From Culturomica massiliensis (lineage in GTDB: Bacteria > Bacteroidota > Bacteroidia > Bacteroidales > Marinifilaceae): a stretch of DNA of 64,000 nt. The translations under genes and the position numbers were made by a program. Of the stretch, positions 33,736 to 42,802 are shown piece after piece (position 1 is the first letter of the stretch; every line of letters starts with the position of its first letter). The notes below the pieces were generated by a model. It saw nothing but the letters and a program-made list of their open reading frames with translations, ran no database searches and was not told the DNA's origin. The stretch covers positions 1,488,001-1,552,000 of the forward strand of contig NZ_LT594621.1 in assembly GCF_900091655.1 (NCBI RefSeq), written 5' to 3'.

Positions 33736-34022
33736 GAAGATAATCGGACGAAAATAATTCTTTATCACCCAGATGACAGTAGAGCGAATGTTATACTTTT
33801 CGTACAGAATGGAAGTGTATGGTTGGAGATTTCATACAACAGTCTTGTTCCCATGATCATATTGCAATCTTTGAAAGAAAATAAAAAATTATTCAACAGA
33901 CTTTTGAAATGTATAGTTAAATGAGTAAATTTGTTGCGCAGAATTGAATTTTCTTTATCATTCTGTTCCATAACCTGGGACTTACCGGGCGAAGCTGTAA
34001 ACAGCAGTTTCATTGTATATGC

Positions 34023-34550
34023 ATGTTAGATAGTCTGATCACTTCCAAAACTCGGATTAAATTACTTTTAAAGTTTTTTTTGAATTCATCCATGAAAGCC
34101 TATTTACGTGGGCTTGCAGATGAATTTGGCGAATCGACAAATGCTATTCGGTTGGAATTAAATCATTTGGAAGAAGCCGGTTTGTTATGTGCCGAATCTG
34201 AAGGGAATAAAAAGGTGTATCAAGCAAATCCACGGCATCCGCTTTTCGGAGATATTCGTAGTTTAGTACTAAAGCATAGTGGTATAACTCAAGTCATTGA
34301 AGGTGTAGTTGAGCGTGTCGGAGACATATCCCGTGTATGGGTTCGTGGAGATTTTGCTGTAGGTATTGATTCTAACCTGATCGACTTGGTTATTGTCGGA
34401 GAGAATATCGATATGGATTATTTCAATAGCCTTGTAAAAAAAGCAGAGGATTTGATAAAACGCAAAATTCATTGTACAATTATTTTTCCTGAGAAAGAAA
34501 CAGATTACTTCACTCCCGAAGAAAAAAGGCTATTGATTTGGAAAAAATAA
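34023..34550 (+). CDS. Winged-helix regulator with nucleotidyltransferase-like tail
   Basis: The protein has 175 residues. Residues 1-70 form an ArsR-like winged helix (LRGLADEFGESTNAIRLELNHLEEAGLL, then a KKVYQANP wing). The C-terminal 100 residues resemble a MNT-type nucleotidyltransferase fold (VWVRGDFAVGIDSNLIDLVIVG) whose usual Gly-Ser/Asp-x-Asp catalytic pattern is degraded. Proteins like this stand in other Bacteroidales capsule loci. It lies between two outward promoters that carry the same palindrome, so local control of both polysaccharide operons is likely but unproven. Confidence 0.75.
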   Translation: MLDSLITSKTRIKLLLKFFLNSSMKAYLRGLADEFGESTNAIRLELNHLEEAGLLCAESEGNKKVYQANPRHPLFGDIRSLVLKHSGITQVIEGVVERVGDISRVWVRGDFAVGIDSNLIDLVIVGENIDMDYFNSLVKKAEDLIKRKIHCTIIFPEKETDYFTPEEKRLLIWKK

Positions 34551-34589
34551 GTGAGACGAGGGCATTTTTCATGTATTATTTTCACCAAT

Positions 34590-34603
34590 AAAACGCTCGT
34601 TTA
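34590..34603. promoter_or_regulatory. Palindrome upstream of the plus-strand operon
   Basis: AAAACGCTCGTTTA, followed after one base by ATTG and, 31 bases after CGCTCG, by ACTTTAAAT (34631-34639). The minus-strand operon shows the same order: palindrome, (T/A)TTG, then ACTTTAAAT 32 bases after CGCTCG. This argues for a shared operator-promoter module. Confidence 0.5.
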
Positions 34604-34694
34604 AATTGGAAATATTCCGGCTTTGTTGTCACTTTAAATAATATTGATTAAAAATCTTAAAGACTTTATTTTATAATTTAATACGAACCCAGTT

Positions 34695-35672
34695 ATGCAA
34701 AAAGTATTGGTAACCGGAGGAGATGGCTTTATCGGCTCTCATCTGACAGAAATGTTATTGGAACAGGGGTATGCAGTACGTGCCCTATCGTATTATAATT
34801 CATTCAATTACTGGGGATGGCTCGACAGTATGGAACATCCGCATCTGGAAGTGATAACCGGAGACGTAAGAGACCCACATTTTTGTAAACATATTACCCA
34901 AGGGATTGATGTCATTTTTCATTTGGCAGCCCTGATCGCAATCCCTTATTCGTATATAGCTCCGGATAGTTATGTCGACACCAACATCAAAGGTACACTG
35001 AATATTTGTCAGGCAGCCAAAGAAAACGGAGTGAAAAGGGTATTGGTCACTTCCACATCAGAAGTGTACGGAACAGCCCAATATGTACCCATTGACGAAA
35101 AGCATCCCAAACAGCCGCAGTCACCTTATTCAGCCACAAAAATCGGTGCAGATGCGATGGCGATGAGTTTTTATAATGCTTTTGAATTACCGGTTGTGAT
35201 CGTACGGCCTTTCAACACCTATGGTCCCCGGCAGTCTGCCCGGGCTATCATACCCACCATCATCACCCAGATTGCTAACGGGAAAAAGGAAATCCTGTTA
35301 GGTGACCTGACACCTACCCGGGATTTTAATTTCGTAAAAGACACCTGTAAAGGCTTTATCGAATTATCGCAGTGTGATGCCGCTATCGGTCAGGAGGTGA
35401 ACGTGTGCAGCAATTTTGAAATCTCGATGCGGGATACGTTGGAATTGATTGCCAAACTGATGAATTCCGATGTAAAATTCATAGAAGACGAACAACGTCT
35501 GCGCCCAAAAAATTCTGAAGTTTTCCGCTTATGGGGAGATAACAGCAAAATCAAGTCATTAACGGGATTTTGTCCGAAATATTCCATAGAACAAGGTTTA
35601 CAGGAAACGATAAACTGGTTTTCAGATAAAGAAAACCTAAAAAAATATAAAGCAGATATTTACAATGTATAA
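34695..35672 (+). CDS. legB: LegB-type NDP-GlcNAc 4,6-dehydratase
   Basis: The 325 residues form an extended SDR: VLVTGGDGFIGSHLTEML, FHLAALIAIPYSYIAPDSYV, STSEVYGTAQYVPIDE, SPYSATKIGADAM (catalytic Tyr and Lys) and NTYGPRQSARAIIPTII. These motifs are those of LegB, which opens the legionaminic acid pathway. In Campylobacter the substrate is GDP-GlcNAc. First gene of the plus-strand operon, overlapping the aminotransferase gene by eight bases. The leader of about 60-90 bases contains the shared promoter module. Confidence 0.9.
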   Translation: MQKVLVTGGDGFIGSHLTEMLLEQGYAVRALSYYNSFNYWGWLDSMEHPHLEVITGDVRDPHFCKHITQGIDVIFHLAALIAIPYSYIAPDSYVDTNIKGTLNICQAAKENGVKRVLVTSTSEVYGTAQYVPIDEKHPKQPQSPYSATKIGADAMAMSFYNAFELPVVIVRPFNTYGPRQSARAIIPTIITQIANGKKEILLGDLTPTRDFNFVKDTCKGFIELSQCDAAIGQEVNVCSNFEISMRDTLELIAKLMNSDVKFIEDEQRLRPKNSEVFRLWGDNSKIKSLTGFCPKYSIEQGLQETINWFSDKENLKKYKADIYNV

Positions 35673-36810
35673 TCACATCATTAACTTTATCCGTGAAACA
35701 TTTCATCAACCGGAAGGAGTTGTGCCTTTGCATGCACCCTGTTTTATCGGTAATGAAAAAAAGTATCTCAACGAATGTATCGATTCGACATTTGTATCGA
35801 GTGTGGGGAAGTTTGTCGACCGTTTTGAAGAAATGGTAGCGGAGTACACAGGTGCTAAACGGGCCGTTGTTTGCGTAAACGGAACGAATGCACTCCATAT
35901 GGCTATGCTGCTGGTCGGAGTAGAACACGGAGATGAAGTGCTTACCCAACCGTTAACGTTTATTGCTACGGCCAATGCTTTAAGTTATATCGGTGCTCAT
36001 GCTGTTTTCCTGGATGTAGACCGGGATACAATGGGCTTATCTCCTGCAAAAATGCGCAAGTGGCTTCAGGAAAATGCAGAAATCCGGTGTAGCGAATGTT
36101 TCAATAAAACTACAGGCCGGAAAATAAAAGCCTGTGTACCGATGCATACTTTCGGGCATGCAGTGCATCTGGAGGAATTAGCAGAATTATGCCGTGAATA
36201 TCATATCGAGCTGGTGGAAGATGCCGCGGAAAGTATGGGCAGTTTTTACAAGGGGCGGCATACCGGAACATTCGGCAAGGTAGGTGCTGTCAGTTTCAAC
36301 GGCAACAAAACCATTACGACAGGCGGTGGAGGGATGCTGTTGTTTATGGATGAGGAGTTAGGGAAACAGGCCAAGCATTTGACGACACAAGCCAAGGTTC
36401 CTCACCGCTGGGAATTCGTACACGATTGTGTCGGATACAATTACCGGATGCCGAATATCAATGCAGCCCTGGGATGTGCCCAGATGGAGCATTTACAGGA
36501 ATTCGTGGATAATAAACGGGAACTGGCCTGGAAATACGCGACTTATTTTGAAGGAACGGATATTCAGTTTTTCACGGAACCCCGGGATTGTACATCCAAT
36601 TATTGGCTGAATGTGGTTTTACTGAAAGATAAAGAAGCCCGCAACCGTTTCCTGGAAGAAACCAACGATGCGGGAATTATGACCCGTCCGGTATGGCAGT
36701 TGATGAACCGTTTACCCATGTTTAAAGATTGTGAGTGTGGAGATCTGAGTAATGCCGAATGGCTGGAAGCGAGGATCGTGAATATTCCGAGTTCTGTAAG
36801 ATTGTCATGA
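35665..36810 (+). CDS. legC: LegC-type aminotransferase
   Basis: The 381 residues are of the DegT family: CVNGTNALHMAMLLVG, VEDAAESMGSFYKGRHTGT, SFNGNKTITTGGGGM (PLP Lys) and GYNYRMPNINAALGCAQ. The N-terminal HAPCFIGNEKKYLNECIDST is characteristic of LegC. It adds the 4-amino group to the product of LegB. It overlaps the next gene by four bases (ATGA). Confidence 0.9.
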   Translation: MYNHIINFIRETFHQPEGVVPLHAPCFIGNEKKYLNECIDSTFVSSVGKFVDRFEEMVAEYTGAKRAVVCVNGTNALHMAMLLVGVEHGDEVLTQPLTFIATANALSYIGAHAVFLDVDRDTMGLSPAKMRKWLQENAEIRCSECFNKTTGRKIKACVPMHTFGHAVHLEELAELCREYHIELVEDAAESMGSFYKGRHTGTFGKVGAVSFNGNKTITTGGGGMLLFMDEELGKQAKHLTTQAKVPHRWEFVHDCVGYNYRMPNINAALGCAQMEHLQEFVDNKRELAWKYATYFEGTDIQFFTEPRDCTSNYWLNVVLLKDKEARNRFLEETNDAGIMTRPVWQLMNRLPMFKDCECGDLSNAEWLEARIVNIPSSVRLS

Positions 36811-37445
36811 AACAACAGGAGTTAATATTAGTCGGCGGGGGAGGGCATTGCAAATCAGTCATCGAAGTGGCAGAAAGTGCCGGAATACGAATTGCCGGAA
36901 TACTGGATACGAGGGAAAACGTGGGAAAGAAAGTATTGGGATACGATATTATCGGTACAGACGACGCAATAGCGGAATGGGTAAATAAAGCAGAGTTTAT
37001 CGTCACGGTAGGCCACATCAAAAATGCCGCTCTCCGGGTCGGATTACACGAAAAAATTGCCTCTGCCGGAGGACGCTTTGCCACTTTGATTGCTTCGACC
37101 GCACATGTATCGAAATATGCTATTATCAGGGAAGGTACGGTGATCATGCATCAGGCTTTAGTAAATGCAGATGCAAAAATTGGTAAAGGTTGTATTATCA
37201 ACACTTTTGCCAATATAGAACACGATGCGGTTATTGGAGATTATTGTCATATTTCTACCGGGGCTATGGTAAACGGGAATTGTGTGGTAGGCCAAAAAAC
37301 TTTTTTAGGCAGTCAATCTGTGATAGTAAACGGTGTTTCTGTTGTAGAGGGGTGTGTAATCGCCGCAGGAACCATGGTTAGAAAAAATATTCTCCGGAAA
37401 GGAGTGTATTCGGATAATCCAGCTATGTTAAAAATAAAGCTATAA
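36807..37445 (+). CDS. legH: NeuD/LegH-type acetyltransferase
   Basis: The protein has 212 residues. The PglD_N domain (LILVGGGGHCKSVIEVAE, ILDTRENVG) is followed by hexapeptide repeats (AKIGKGCIINTFANIEHDAVIGDYCHI). It would acetylate the 4-amino group made by LegC. The gene name is given by pathway position; by sequence it is simply a NeuD-family enzyme. ATG 36807 gives a four-base overlap with legC, and the gene ends one base into the next start. Confidence 0.75.
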   Translation: MKQQELILVGGGGHCKSVIEVAESAGIRIAGILDTRENVGKKVLGYDIIGTDDAIAEWVNKAEFIVTVGHIKNAALRVGLHEKIASAGGRFATLIASTAHVSKYAIIREGTVIMHQALVNADAKIGKGCIINTFANIEHDAVIGDYCHISTGAMVNGNCVVGQKTFLGSQSVIVNGVSVVEGCVIAAGTMVRKNILRKGVYSDNPAMLKIKL

Positions 37446-38452
37446 TGTGCAGGACATTAATTATTGCCGAAGCTGGAGTGAATCATAACGGTTCGACGGA
37501 GCTGGCCAAACAATTGATCGATGCCGCGGCATCAGCCGGGGTGGATTATGTAAAATTCCAGACGTTTAAAACAGAGCGACTGGTTTCGCATCAGGCCCGG
37601 AAGGCCGAGTACCAGAGAAAAAACCGGGAAGATGCGGACGATTCGCAATTCAGTATGTTGAAAAAACTGGAATTAAGTCCAGAACAACATTTTGAATTAA
37701 TGGGGTATTGCCGGGAAAAGAAGGTACGTTTTTTTTCAACGGCTTTTGATTTGGAGAGTATCGATTTTCTGAGCGACTTGAGATTGGGTATGTGGAAGAT
37801 TCCTTCCGGGGAAATAACCAACTATCCTTATTTAAGGAAAATTGCCCGGAAAGGCGAGCCAGTCATCCTTTCGACAGGGATGAGCAATTTGAAGGATATA
37901 GCGGATGCAATAGCTGTACTCGAAAAATACGGAACCTCCCGGGAGTACATCACCATTTTGCATTGCAATACAGAGTATCCGACTCCTCTGGCAGATGTGA
38001 ACTTACGGGCCATGCAAACGATAAAGGAGACTTTCGGCGTAAAGGTCGGCTATTCCGATCATACGATCGGAATAGAGGTCCCTATCGCAGCTGTCGCTCT
38101 CGGAGCAAAAGTGATTGAAAAGCATTTCACTCTAAGCCGGACTCTGGAAGGTCCCGATCATCAGGCATCACTGGAACCTCAGGAACTCAAAGCAATGGTA
38201 GATGCTATCCGGAATGTGGAAAAGGCTTTGGGCGACGGGGTTAAGCAAATGACGGACTCTGAAATGAAAAACAGACCGGTAGCCCGGAAGAGCATCGTTG
38301 CTTCCGCATGTATCAGGAAAGGTGAGAAATTCACGGAGGATAACCTTGCCGTGAAACGTCCGGGCAACGGAATCTCTCCTATGGAGTGGGAAAATATACT
38401 GGGCCGGTGTGCTTCCAAAGATTTTCAGGCGGACGATTTAATCGAATTATGA
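37445..38452 (+). CDS. legI: Legionaminic acid synthase (NeuB family)
   Basis: The protein has 335 residues: IIAEAGVNHNGSTELAKQLI, YVKFQTF, KIPSGEITNYPYL, ILHCNTEYPTP and KVIEKHFTLSRTLEGPDHQAS, followed by a SAF domain (RKSIVASACIRKGEKFTEDN). This is a canonical NeuB/LegI enzyme that condenses the six-carbon diacetamido sugar with phosphoenolpyruvate. It overlaps both neighbours by a few bases. It is clearly more canonical than the paralogue at 29519. Confidence 0.9.
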   Translation: MCRTLIIAEAGVNHNGSTELAKQLIDAAASAGVDYVKFQTFKTERLVSHQARKAEYQRKNREDADDSQFSMLKKLELSPEQHFELMGYCREKKVRFFSTAFDLESIDFLSDLRLGMWKIPSGEITNYPYLRKIARKGEPVILSTGMSNLKDIADAIAVLEKYGTSREYITILHCNTEYPTPLADVNLRAMQTIKETFGVKVGYSDHTIGIEVPIAAVALGAKVIEKHFTLSRTLEGPDHQASLEPQELKAMVDAIRNVEKALGDGVKQMTDSEMKNRPVARKSIVASACIRKGEKFTEDNLAVKRPGNGISPMEWENILGRCASKDFQADDLIEL

Positions 38453-39606
38453 GGAAAATTTGTATTGTTACAGGTTCCCGGGCAGAATGGGGATTGTTAA
38501 GCAGACTGGCACGGATGATCGGGAATGATCCGCAACTGGAACTGCAAATCATCGCAACCAATATGCACTTATCCCCGGAATTCGGCTTAACTTACCGGGA
38601 GATTGAAAAAGACGGATTTACCATCGACAAGAAGGTAGAAATGCTATTGTCTTCCGATACCGCCAATGCGACTGGCAAATCCGTCGGACTTGCGACGATC
38701 GGTTTTGCCGATGCTTATGAAGATTTAAAGCCCGACTTGCTAGTTGTGTTGGGAGACCGATATGAATTACTTGCTGCATTAACAGCCGCTTTATTTTATA
38801 AGATTCCGATAGCCCATCTGCATGGAGGAGAAATTACCGAGGGTGCTTATGACGATTCGATCCGGCACGCTATCACCAAAATGAGCCATTTGCACTTTAC
38901 TTCTACAGAAGAATACCGCCGGCGGGTGATTCAATTGGGGGAAGATCCGGAACGGGTATTTAATGTAGGAGCAATCGGTATCGATAACATCCGGCATATG
39001 CAGTTACTGAAAAAGGAGGAACTGGAAAAAAGCCTACATTTTTCTCTGACTGAAAAAACGGTACTAGTCACTTACCATCCAGTTACTTTAGAGACTATTT
39101 CTGCAGAAGAGCAAATCGACAATCTGCTGGAGGCTTTGGAAACTTTCCCGAATTTAAATGTTATTTTTACACTTCCCAATTCAGATACCGACGGCCGCAT
39201 TATTATCCGGAAGATAAATGATTTTGTCAAAGTAAATTCCCGGCGTAGCATCGCTTTCCCCTCTTTGGGACAACTACGCTACTTCTCAGTATTACAATAT
39301 ATACATGCTGTTATCGGCAATTCTTCCAGCGGTATACTGGAAGTACCTTCTTTCGGAAAATTTACTTTAGATATCGGCGAACGGCAAAAAGGACGTCTCC
39401 GGGCAGACAGTATTTTCCATTGCGGAACCGGAAAAAATGAAATAGAGAACGGTATCAAAGAGATACTGGAGCTCTCCCTTTCCCCGGAACGATCTGTGGG
39501 CACCAATCCTTACGACAAACCAGAAACAGCCTTCCATATCTTCCATACACTGAAAACTTTTCCATTGACAAATATTGTTTGTAAACACTTTTACAACTTA
39601 CCATAA
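38449..39606 (+). CDS. legG: Hydrolysing NDP-sugar 2-epimerase (NeuC/LegG)
   Basis: The 385 residues form a GT-B-fold epimerase: VTGSRAEWGLLSRLARMI, VVLGDRYELLAALTAAL, IAHLHGGEITEGAYDDSIRHA, FNVGAIGIDNI and IGNSSSGILEVPSFG. It removes the nucleotide and inverts C2, giving the substrate of LegI. ATG 38449 overlaps the synthase stop by four bases. Confidence 0.9.
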   Translation: MRKICIVTGSRAEWGLLSRLARMIGNDPQLELQIIATNMHLSPEFGLTYREIEKDGFTIDKKVEMLLSSDTANATGKSVGLATIGFADAYEDLKPDLLVVLGDRYELLAALTAALFYKIPIAHLHGGEITEGAYDDSIRHAITKMSHLHFTSTEEYRRRVIQLGEDPERVFNVGAIGIDNIRHMQLLKKEELEKSLHFSLTEKTVLVTYHPVTLETISAEEQIDNLLEALETFPNLNVIFTLPNSDTDGRIIIRKINDFVKVNSRRSIAFPSLGQLRYFSVLQYIHAVIGNSSSGILEVPSFGKFTLDIGERQKGRLRADSIFHCGTGKNEIENGIKEILELSLSPERSVGTNPYDKPETAFHIFHTLKTFPLTNIVCKHFYNLP

Positions 39607-40646
39607 TGATGAATTTCTCCCATTATCTGATCCGTTCCAATCAGTCTGTAAAAGAGGCTTTAATCGCATTGAACCGGCTGTCTGCTGACACCTTAACCCT
39701 GTTTGTCGTCGACCCGGAAGGGAAAATGACCGGGACCGTAACGGACGGGGATATCCGGCGGAAACTCATAGACGGAATTTGCCTGAACGACCCGATATAT
39801 CAGGCCATGAATCCTGATTTTTATTATCTGAATGAAAAAGAAATCGATATCGAAAAGGTGAAAATCATTAAGAATAAAGGGATTGCTCTGCTACCGGTAC
39901 TTTCATCGGATCGCCGGATCATAAAGGTTCTGAATCTGAAAAAAAAGAAATCGGTACTTCCTCTGGATGCGGTAATCATGGCGGGCGGTAAAGGAGAACG
40001 CCTACGTCCCCTGACGGAAAAAACACCGAAACCGCTTTTAAAAGTAGGGGAAAAATGTATTATCGACTATAATATCGATAATTTACTGACCCACGGCATC
40101 GAACACATTTACGTTACTGTAAACTATTTGGGAGAACAACTGGAAAAACATTTCGAACAGGAACGAGACGGGATAAAAATCCGATGTATAAAAGAGCCTT
40201 GTTTTTTAGGAACAATCGGCTCTGTCAAGTTTATCCCTTCCTTTTGTAACGACACGGTATTGATTATGAATTCCGATTTGTTCACCAATATCAATCTGGA
40301 AGATTTTTACCTGCACTTTCAAAAAAATAATGCGGATATGGCCGTTGCTGCCATCCCTTATTCTATCTCCGTACCTTACGGCATTTTCAAACTGGAAGAA
40401 AGGGAAATTAAAGGAGTTCTGGAAAAACCGACTTACAATTACTACGCTAATTCAGGTATTTATCTGATAAAAAGAAAATTGTTGGAAATGATTCCGGAAA
40501 ATACGTTTTACAATGCCACTGACTTTATGGAAAAGCTCATTGCCGGAGGCTTCCGGGTCATTCGTTTTCCTCTAGTAGGTTATTGGATTGATATCGGTAA
40601 ACCGGAGGATTACAGGAAAGCCCAGGATTTTGCAAAACATTTATGA
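39606..40646 (+). CDS. ptmE: PtmE-like CBS plus nucleotidyltransferase
   Basis: The protein has 346 residues. A CBS pair occupies residues 1-120 (TGTVTDGDIRRKLIDG), and a sugar-phosphate nucleotidyltransferase domain follows (AVIMAGGKGERLRPLTEKTP, then NSDLFTNINLEDF). Its architecture matches Campylobacter PtmE, the GlcN-1-P guanylyltransferase that commits amino sugar to the GDP-linked legionaminate route. The next gene starts four bases before its stop. Confidence 0.8.
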   Translation: MMNFSHYLIRSNQSVKEALIALNRLSADTLTLFVVDPEGKMTGTVTDGDIRRKLIDGICLNDPIYQAMNPDFYYLNEKEIDIEKVKIIKNKGIALLPVLSSDRRIIKVLNLKKKKSVLPLDAVIMAGGKGERLRPLTEKTPKPLLKVGEKCIIDYNIDNLLTHGIEHIYVTVNYLGEQLEKHFEQERDGIKIRCIKEPCFLGTIGSVKFIPSFCNDTVLIMNSDLFTNINLEDFYLHFQKNNADMAVAAIPYSISVPYGIFKLEEREIKGVLEKPTYNYYANSGIYLIKRKLLEMIPENTFYNATDFMEKLIAGGFRVIRFPLVGYWIDIGKPEDYRKAQDFAKHL

Positions 40647-41332
40647 TTATGAATAAGATATTGACTGTTATCCCTGCCCGGGGCGGAAGTAAAGGGTTAC
40701 CCGGGAAAAATATAAGGCCTCTATACGGAAAACCTTTGATCGGTTACAGCATCGATGCAGCCAGGGAAGTGCTGGAAGATAAAGATATCTGTGTTTCGAC
40801 CGATTCTCCGGAAATCGCAAAAGTCGTAGAAGAATATGGCCTGCAAATTCCCTTTTTACGTCCTGAATATTTAGCTACAGACACAGCTACGACGGCGGAT
40901 GTATTGTTACATGCCATCGAATTTTTCCAAAGACAAGGTAAGAATTACGATCTTCTGTTATTATTACAGCCTACTTCACCTTTTCGCAACGGGACCCACA
41001 TCCGGGAAGCTCTCGCCCTCTACCGCCCGGGTATAGAAATGATCGTGTCCGTCAAACGCTCTCATGCCGCCCATGTAATTTGCTGCGAAAACAGGGAAGG
41101 CTACCTGACTTTACCTTTAAATCCGCAGGCTTCGAGAAGACAGGAATGCCCCGATTATTACGAATATAACGGAGCCATTTATGTAATTGATATTGCTTCT
41201 TTTTTAAGCCGGAAGAGCCTCAACTTTGAAAGAAAAGTAAAATACGTGATGGACGAATACGCTTCCGTCGATATCGATCATCAGGAGGATCTTCTGTATG
41301 CTGAATTCTTAATGAATCAAAGGGTCAGTTAA
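40643..41332 (+). CDS. legF: CMP-legionaminate synthetase (NeuA/LegF family)
   Basis: The protein has 229 residues: TVIPARGGSKGLPGKNIRPL, LLLLQPTSPFRNGTHIREAL and ASVDIDHQEDLLYAE. These are the acylneuraminate cytidylyltransferase motifs. It activates legionaminic acid as the CMP sugar, the donor for the GT52-like enzyme at 44561. It is last in the sugar-making block, before the flippase. The start could be 40643 or 40649. Confidence 0.9.
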   Translation: MIMNKILTVIPARGGSKGLPGKNIRPLYGKPLIGYSIDAAREVLEDKDICVSTDSPEIAKVVEEYGLQIPFLRPEYLATDTATTADVLLHAIEFFQRQGKNYDLLLLLQPTSPFRNGTHIREALALYRPGIEMIVSVKRSHAAHVICCENREGYLTLPLNPQASRRQECPDYYEYNGAIYVIDIASFLSRKSLNFERKVKYVMDEYASVDIDHQEDLLYAEFLMNQRVS

Positions 41333-41342
41333 TTTGGTACGT

Positions 41343-42791
41343 ATGTCTTCCTGGATTTCCCGCATTCCGAACTCTCCTTCTTTATGGTATGTGTTTTTAC
41401 GTTATATCACCTATGCCATACAGTTTATAAACTCTATCCTTCTGGCCAATTATTTAGGAGTGTACGGTTTTGGTATCTATGGCTTTATACTTCTTTTACA
41501 GCAATATTTATCTTATACAAATCTGGGAATCAATGAATCTTTAAATACGGATTTCGCGTTAAAAAAACACAGTCGTTTCCTGCCCTCGTTAATCTGGGAC
41601 TGTGCCTGGAGCATTAATCTCCTGCTCATTCTGTTGGTATTTTTAGCAGGAATCGTTTTATTGGTATGTTGGCCGGGTATGTTTCAAAAATACGAATACT
41701 CCAGCTATGCGCTGCTTTTGCTGGGAGCAAATGCATTTATGAATGCCAATAAGCTTTACATCACTTTTTATAAGCTTTACGGCAGAATGCAGAAGATCAA
41801 TTTCCAGCAATTTATGCCTAATGCACTTCTGTTATTGCTTACCCTGATTTACAAAGAAAGGATAACCGTTGTAACGATTGTCTGGGCTTTATTGATAGGA
41901 AATATTATTCCGTTTATTTGGTTCAGGATAGGTCTTCCTTTACGATTTCATTTCCGTTTACACCGCATTATTACCCTTCGGCTTCTGAAAAGAGGGGTCA
42001 GCTTACTGTTATACAATCTGAGTTTTTATTTTATACTTGTCGCTGCTTCTTCTATCGTTAGTATTTTTTATACGGTGGAAGAATTAGGAGCTTATTCGTT
42101 TTCTAATACACTCAGTAATGCCGTCATAATGGCAGGCGGGGCATTTTTATTTATTTTCTACCCCAAGATGATTTACAAGCTGGGGTTGAAAGATAAAGCG
42201 GAGGTTCAGGCATTTCTGAAACGTATCCGGTATATCTACATTTTATGTATAGACCTAGTCGCTTTGTTGTCGGTATTACTGATTCCTTTTTTGGTTTATA
42301 TCGCTCCGGACTATGAAACGACGGTCAATATCTTTAAGATTTTAATCATTGCCAGAATTATTATGAATGCAACTAGCGGCTATGCAACGCTCTTGGTGGC
42401 CACCCGTCAGGAGCCGGTACTGATCGTATACGGAATACTTGCCATTGCCATCATTATCGTAAGCGGTTGCTGTATCGGTTTTCTGCATTTAGGAATAGAA
42501 AATATCGCCTGGTCTGTCGTCATTGCCTCTTTATGCTACACCTACCTGGTCGTACGGAAAGGAATCCTTCACTTTTCTCCGGCTTCCGTTTACGGTATAC
42601 TAAAAGAAATCTTCGACAAAGGCAATTTGCTTGCTTTGTTCTGTATCTGTCTGTCCATACTTATAAATAATGCATTCGTTATTCCTTTTATCGGAATTCT
42701 TCTGTTTCTATACATCAATAAAACACGTTTGAAAGAGACTTTTTTATCTGTTATGGAAATCATACGCAACAAAAATAGTCTGAATTTTTAA
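41343..42791 (+). CDS. Wzx-type flippase (second)
   Basis: The 482 residues form 12-14 hydrophobic segments. The N-terminus (LRYITYAIQFINSILLANYL) is clearly related to the flippase at 24468. ATG 41343 follows a TTG at 41334 that could also serve. It would export the legionaminate-containing repeat unit. Having a separate flippase in each operon implies two distinct lipid-linked units. Confidence 0.85.
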   Translation: MSSWISRIPNSPSLWYVFLRYITYAIQFINSILLANYLGVYGFGIYGFILLLQQYLSYTNLGINESLNTDFALKKHSRFLPSLIWDCAWSINLLLILLVFLAGIVLLVCWPGMFQKYEYSSYALLLLGANAFMNANKLYITFYKLYGRMQKINFQQFMPNALLLLLTLIYKERITVVTIVWALLIGNIIPFIWFRIGLPLRFHFRLHRIITLRLLKRGVSLLLYNLSFYFILVAASSIVSIFYTVEELGAYSFSNTLSNAVIMAGGAFLFIFYPKMIYKLGLKDKAEVQAFLKRIRYIYILCIDLVALLSVLLIPFLVYIAPDYETTVNIFKILIIARIIMNATSGYATLLVATRQEPVLIVYGILAIAIIIVSGCCIGFLHLGIENIAWSVVIASLCYTYLVVRKGILHFSPASVYGILKEIFDKGNLLALFCICLSILINNAFVIPFIGILLFLYINKTRLKETFLSVMEIIRNKNSLNF

Positions 42792-42802
42792 CCGATCATT
42801 TT

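Larger units (their letters stand above)
33519..34022. other. Control region left of the regulator
   Basis: These 504 bases between the minus-strand operon and the regulator gene hold a candidate outward promoter (33571-33603), a palindrome (33606-33619) and a second inverted repeat (33711-33735). An 82-codon minus-strand frame at 33765-34013 has no family features and is probably accidental. Confidence 0.5.

Noticed and set aside
33765..34013. 82-codon minus-strand frame in the control region
   Set aside because: No recognisable features, not spaced as an operon gene, and it overlaps the leader of the regulator.
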